A stretch of 10,436 nucleotides of DNA, taken from the NCBI GenBank assembly GCA_013298375.1, contig JAAFHM010000140.1:1-10436 (forward strand). The letters are read 5' to 3'. This document shows positions 8,001 to 10,436 of the stretch, one piece after another. A program made the translations under genes and the position numbers. How positions within the stretch are numbered: position 1 is the stretch's first letter; the number at the start of each line of letters is the position of its first letter. The notes beneath the pieces were generated by a model. It was not told the DNA's origin, did no database searches, and was given only the letters and a program-made list of their open reading frames with translations. Source of the DNA: Ignavibacteria bacterium. GTDB lineage: Bacteria > Bacteroidota > Ignavibacteria > Kapaibacteriales > UBA4661.

Positions 8001-9832
8001 GGTGCAAATTGCAGTGCCGTAATTGCGTCGAAATGGTCATAATACACATCGGTCAAATCGCCACTTTGTGCGTCCCAAATCCTCACCGTTCCTTCAATGA
8101 AGCCCGCTACGACATACTTTCCATTCGGTGAAACAATGAGTTTTCCCGGAAGAGCCGCATTTTTTCGTTGCCCAAATTGATTGCTGAAAAAAATCTGCCC
8201 CATTGCCCCCGTGTTAATATCCCATGCCCGCGCAACACCGCCCGCACCAAGCGTCACAGCCGTTCTGCTATCAGGCAAAAAGGCTGCGCTGCTCATAAAA
8301 TCCTTGAAACTTGATAATTTCGGAGCTTGAATCTGCCGGAGGCGCACCAGTGCTTGATTTGTCGGCTGCGTAGGGATGCGCCAATCCGAACGCAAGCCGC
8401 TTGTGGCGGGAATGACGGTTTGCCACGACGCACCGCGACTACGGCTAAAATCAACACTTACCGCTTCCGACGGCATGATTCCTTTCCAAACAAGCGTCGT
8501 ATCGCTTCCGGCAACATAACTCTCGCCACCATTTGGCTCAATGAGAGCCAACGTGGTTTGCTGAGGTTTTTTGCCCGGAAAACCGCCCGAAGCGTAGAGT
8601 GTGCGCCCTCCGCAGATATTATCACTCATGGTAAATTTCGTGTACGCATACCCGGAGTCGGTCGGAGTAAATTTCACCGACAACACCTTGCGCTGCCCCG
8701 GTTTGAGTTGGAAATAGGTTGGCGAAATGCTGAAGCGGTCATCGGAACTTTCGATATTGCTCACGGTGAAATTGCTATTGCGGGCGCGGACAACAAGTTT
8801 GAGTTCACGAGAAGAGCGGGGTGGCACACCACCAAAGCCGATGTTTTCACTCGAAAATTCCAATGCCGTAATCGCTTTTGCCGGAATGTCGTAGGTGAGG
8901 GTCTGCGAGAGCGCCCGAGAAGGTAGGGAAAACGTCGTGTTCATGCGGCTAACGTTGCAGGCTTTCTCGCTCATCCATGCTATTTCGCACGGGCGATTGC
9001 CTAAAGCGAGTTGTAGTAAAACACGGTAAATCTGCTCGGCTTGCTGAATGCTTGTGACGTTCTCAAAGCACTCGCCACCTGTTTTGCGGGCAATATTCTT
9101 CAAAATATCCGGTGCTGACATTCCAAGCGTGATACAATAAATCGTAACACCATCGTTTTTTGCCACATCCACAATCTGTTCTTCATTGCCGCCACCAAGC
9201 CCATCGGTTAGGAAAATAATGATGCGACGGCTATTTTTGGCGTTTTGAGCGACATACAACCCGCCCGCAATCGGCTTCAAAAGCCCCATGTCGTAATCCG
9301 TACCGCCCATCGGCTTGAGCGAATTGACGGCCTTGACGAGGCGCTTGCGGTCTTGCGTAAAATCTTGATTCAGATAGTTATTGTGGTCATAACTCGTGAT
9401 AGCACATTCAACATTTTCCTCTGGCATTGCCTGAATCCAAGCACGTGCGGCAGTTTGAGCAAGTGTGAGATTGGGAACACCACCGACACCTTCACTCATG
9501 GAACCGGAAACATCCAGCGTCAGCACAACGGAGAGTGATTTTACGATTCCTTGAGGCGGGCAAGTAGCACTTGTAACTATACGCGGTACACCATTTTCAC
9601 GAATAGCAAAATCACGGGAAGAAAGGTCAAGAATTGGCTTCCCATCCGCATCTTGGGCAAAAAACTTTGCTCGCACAAGCGGAAAAGCCGATGCGTTGAC
9701 ATCGTATATCGTGAGCGATTGTGCATAGAGCGACATATTCGAAAGCCCAATGAAAACAGCACAATACGCGGCACAGCACAGGACTGTGCGCAAAAGGCAA
9801 GAAAGGAGATTCTGATGGCAAAGATAGGGCAT
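5075..9832 (-). CDS. Large multidomain envelope protein: VWA, ASH-type, Ig-like, WD40 propeller and OmpA peptidoglycan-binding domains
   Basis: A 1585-residue protein, probably periplasmic or outer-membrane-associated and held to peptidoglycan. In order: signal peptide 1-37 (hydrophobic 16-30, likely cleavage LYA|QS); von Willebrand A domain about 98-275 with MIDAS residues Asp107-Ser109-Ser111 (DVSGSMS), Thr178 and Asp210 (LTDG); choice-of-anchor-D/ASH-type domain about 311-415; an Ig-like Kre9/KNH-type module about 428-500 (EPNGGESY, ending ALVRLRQ); eight WD40 blades about 505-865; two ASH-type domains about 906-1003 and 1009-1117; a degenerate OmpA-like domain about 1160-1350; and a C-terminal OmpA domain 1481-1583 with Asp1522 and Arg1537, 15 residues apart as in peptidoglycan-binding OmpA. 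Metal-dependent ligand binding and scaffolding are inferred from the domains; the actual role is unknown. The ATG is favoured because it gives the signal peptide and an in-frame TGA lies 18 nt upstream of it. No Shine-Dalgarno is seen. The gene starts 33 nt after the upstream DUF3299-like gene. It resembles no single named protein I can identify. Confidence 0.9.
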   Translation of the reverse strand: MPYLCHQNLLSCLLRTVLCCAAYCAVFIGLSNMSLYAQSLTIYDVNASAFPLVRAKFFAQDADGKPILDLSSRDFAIRENGVPRIVTSATCPPQGIVKSLSVVLTLDVSGSMSEGVGGVPNLTLAQTAARAWIQAMPEENVECAITSYDHNNYLNQDFTQDRKRLVKAVNSLKPMGGTDYDMGLLKPIAGGLYVAQNAKNSRRIIIFLTDGLGGGNEEQIVDVAKNDGVTIYCITLGMSAPDILKNIARKTGGECFENVTSIQQAEQIYRVLLQLALGNRPCEIAWMSEKACNVSRMNTTFSLPSRALSQTLTYDIPAKAITALEFSSENIGFGGVPPRSSRELKLVVRARNSNFTVSNIESSDDRFSISPTYFQLKPGQRKVLSVKFTPTDSGYAYTKFTMSDNICGGRTLYASGGFPGKKPQQTTLALIEPNGGESYVAGSDTTLVWKGIMPSEAVSVDFSRSRGASWQTVIPATSGLRSDWRIPTQPTNQALVRLRQIQAPKLSSFKDFMSSAAFLPDSRTAVTLGAGGVARAWDINTGAMGQIFFSNQFGQRKNAALPGKLIVSPNGKYVVAGFIEGTVRIWDAQSGDLTDVYYDHFDAITALQFAPENTGASRIVTASLDSTAKVWYTENAETIHTFKHNGPVYDAAFSPDGTLVATAGADSLAMIWDAKTGELLYKLTAHNDVVFSVAFSPDGSKLLTTSADATARIWDTKKGIALERLGGHRSIVIAGIFSPDGNRVVTCSADSTIKIWNGKNGGWVQNLRGHQGVVRKVVFTPDGSALASVSADRTARIWDIETGRTVQVLGGAGASDEVWLRAHADQNITAMSGHAGEVFDITFSRDGRYASTVGTDRKAYFWRVNTTASVSASSAFQARPLVWQPDTSAVQEVVSLAPFTITAPRFAARDVNMGRQLRGEAKDSVLAAFIQNNDLSPLRIDNIAFLGENATDFSIVSGAAPCIIPPKSSRNLELRFRPLGTGDRTATMRIISQADTLQYSIIGAGASPLIVVTNRTIDFEEVKIKQQRDTLVAVLKNVSLQPVVITSIAFAGPNTSDFRLVGNTAQIIKTDTSYILYPQATMSLRIRYKPTTAGRTSCQLQIGYNGLGSPAMVQLFGTGGSTISAYIQGYGLKPNPNAARKDSVEYPIQSLRVEEFLATTMHPLLNYIFFDNNSFALPKRYNRLSPEQVRRIVETKQPFEKILSAESTLEVYRNMLNIIGSRMVLNTASKLTLVGCKSSKEKFTLAAPVPPILPKNRTNTGATASVAIPFGSVPTQASVSAPLGSILSHLTAQDDVRLSEARALAVKDYLHAVWGIAEDRIITQFRILPEKFSNEQTPDGLAENQRVEIIPSTPDLTDVVISQDTLRAVIPPVVRLRTNATSQVNLTTWNVTIGQSTGTKAKRTTQTLKSVSGTGKPLDRIEWNTSQENNTAPKLTVPVQYSLSVNDESGANTVASGSLPVEIVSIAKKRAAKIADKEVNTFGLLLFDFNKAEVSGQNANILEVVRKQIRTESRIAITGYTDRTGNAQTNKILSLQRASATAAMLNRPDASIEGRGREGLLHDNTTPEGRFYCRTVNIVIENAVR
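5084..5392 (-). other. C-terminal OmpA-type peptidoglycan-binding domain region
   Basis: Residues 1481-1583 of the envelope protein. It opens with LLLFDFNKAEV, followed by the signature TDRTGNAQTN...LSLQRA, and ends with an RTVNIVIE strand. Asp1522 and Arg1537 match the pair that grips diaminopimelate in OmpA-family domains, so binding to peptidoglycan is likely. This fixes the C-terminus in the periplasm. Confidence 0.88.
7238..8320 (-). repeat. WD40 repeats (eight blades) within the envelope protein
   Basis: Eight copies end in a WD-like motif with the conserved Trp at residues 537, 586, 631, 672, 714, 756, 798 and 862 (ARAWD, VRIWD, AKVWY, AMIWD, ARIWD, IKIWN, ARIWD, AYFWR). The central copies are 41-42 residues apart and many carry FSPDG. 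The periodicity is also visible in the DNA as a roughly 126-nt imperfect repeat. The last interval is 64 residues, so about 22 extra residues sit between blades seven and eight (about 803-828). A seven- or eight-bladed beta-propeller for protein contacts is expected. Confidence 0.92.
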
Positions 9833-9865
9833 GATACTTACTTGAGAGGTTCACTGTGACTGAGT

Positions 9866-10369
9866 TTAGACAACTTCATCACATTCGACGGTGTACATAA
9901 TATCGGCAAATTCATCGCCAACACTCGTATTGACAATGAGTTTACCGCGCACCCGCACCACTCCGCCTTTGTACTGGGTGAGTTTACCTTTTTTCATCTG
10001 CACAAAGACGACTTCATTCACCCGAAGCGGTGGATGACAAAAACAATTCATCGGCGGGGAAGAAGCAAGGACAAATTCGTCAATATCCTCTAATTGCGTC
10101 AGCGCCGCCATAAACCCCATAATTTCAACGCTCTTACCATTAAACTCCATCACGTCCTGTGGCGGTTTTTTGCCCGGAATATACAGTCGCAAGGTGCGGA
10201 ATGACAAGGTTTGATAGGTGTTCAACGCTGGAGCGAGACTCGCCGAAAGAGGGTGCAGTGCGCCGCTCACGAGTGTTGAAGCGCTTTGGCGTGTTGGGAA
10301 AGCAAAAACCATCGTTGCCATCAAAAGCAGATAGCAAGTGGCTTTGCGAAAGAATGATATGTTTTTCAT
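9866..10369 (-). CDS. Secreted DUF3299-like protein
   Basis: A 167-residue protein with a Sec-type signal peptide: Lys2 and Arg8-Lys9, then hydrophobic 11-25 (TCYLLLMATMVFAFP). No lipobox is seen. The mature part resembles DUF3299: FNGKSVEIMGFMAAL (76-90), then DEFVLASSPP, NCFCHPP with Cys109 and Cys111, NEVVFVQM (118-125) and a C-terminal strand region VVRVRGKLIVN. Related proteins show the same pattern of a GKxVxIxGFM strand, a Cys/His-Pro-Pro loop and a VVFV strand. Their function is not established; a small extracytoplasmic beta-fold, possibly metal-binding through the Cys/His loop, is only a guess. The ATG at 10367-10369 is chosen over an in-frame TTG at 10397-10399 because it places the charged n-region and hydrophobic core at the usual distance. 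No clear Shine-Dalgarno or promoter is visible in the 67 nt upstream. The gene ends 33 nt before the envelope gene, which suggests cotranscription. Confidence 0.75.
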   Translation of the reverse strand: MKNISFFRKATCYLLLMATMVFAFPTRQSASTLVSGALHPLSASLAPALNTYQTLSFRTLRLYIPGKKPPQDVMEFNGKSVEIMGFMAALTQLEDIDEFVLASSPPMNCFCHPPLRVNEVVFVQMKKGKLTQYKGGVVRVRGKLIVNTSVGDEFADIMYTVECDEVV

Positions 10370-10436
10370 GGTTGTAAAATAATGTAGGGTCGTTAACAAA
10401 AGTCTTGTGGTAATGTCCCAACAACCTCAGAATATG

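Noticed and set aside
8327..8926. A 199-codon plus-strand open frame opposite the envelope gene, and similar ones at 576-1079, 6558-7043 and 7040-7534
   Set aside because: Each lies wholly antisense to a clearly coding frame with recognisable domains. Their translations show no family motif and are rich in Arg, Cys and Ser, as expected of shadow frames.
10370..10399. A 10-residue N-terminal extension of the DUF3299-like protein starting at a TTG
   Set aside because: TTG is a rarer start, and the extension would push the Lys/Arg n-region away from the N-terminus. The ATG at 10369 gives a standard signal peptide.

Overview
The window is a compact bacterial segment with three protein genes, all on the minus strand, so transcription runs from high to low coordinates. 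In transcription order they are: a small secreted DUF3299-like protein (10369 to 9866), a 1585-residue multidomain cell-envelope protein (9832 to 5075), and an adenosylcobalamin-dependent class II ribonucleotide reductase, nrdJ, interrupted by an intein (4868 to 285). A hairpin plus U-tract just past the nrdJ stop closes the array. I see no tRNA, rRNA, CRISPR array, IS element or phage gene. No gene is broken by a frameshift or an internal stop.

The likely source is a Gram-negative bacterium of the FCB group, probably the Bacteroidota/Chlorobiota side (Chlorobi, Ignavibacteria or Kapabacteria-like). This is inferred from three things. The first is the mix of choice-of-anchor-D (ASH-type), WD40 and OmpA-like domains in one envelope protein. 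The second is the 'HPLLNYIFFDNNS...LP' motif, which I associate with OmpA-like proteins of those lineages. The third is the lack of clear Shine-Dalgarno sequences before two of the three genes. Base composition looks close to 50% GC in genes and AT-rich between them. The lineage call is not certain.

Region by region: 1-222 is an AT-rich edge with no gene, holding a cluster of AAACCT half-sites. Bases 223-260 are the nrdJ terminator. Bases 285-4868 are nrdJ, with an intein at 2400-3509 that carries a LAGLIDADG endonuclease and sits directly before the catalytic thiyl-radical cysteine. Bases 4869-5074 are a gap without an obvious terminator or cobalamin riboswitch. Bases 5075-9832 encode the envelope protein: signal peptide, von Willebrand A domain, ASH-type domain, Ig-like Kre9/KNH-type module, eight WD40 blades, two more ASH-type domains, a degenerate OmpA-like domain and an intact OmpA peptidoglycan-binding domain. 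Bases 9866-10369 are the DUF3299-like gene, only 33 nt upstream of the envelope gene.

The DUF3299-like gene and the envelope protein probably share a transcript and both products leave the cytoplasm, so a shared envelope role is plausible but unproven. nrdJ makes deoxyribonucleotides and looks functionally unrelated. The two most notable items are the intein placed so that its +1 splicing nucleophile is the reductase's radical cysteine, and the unusual architecture of the large envelope protein.
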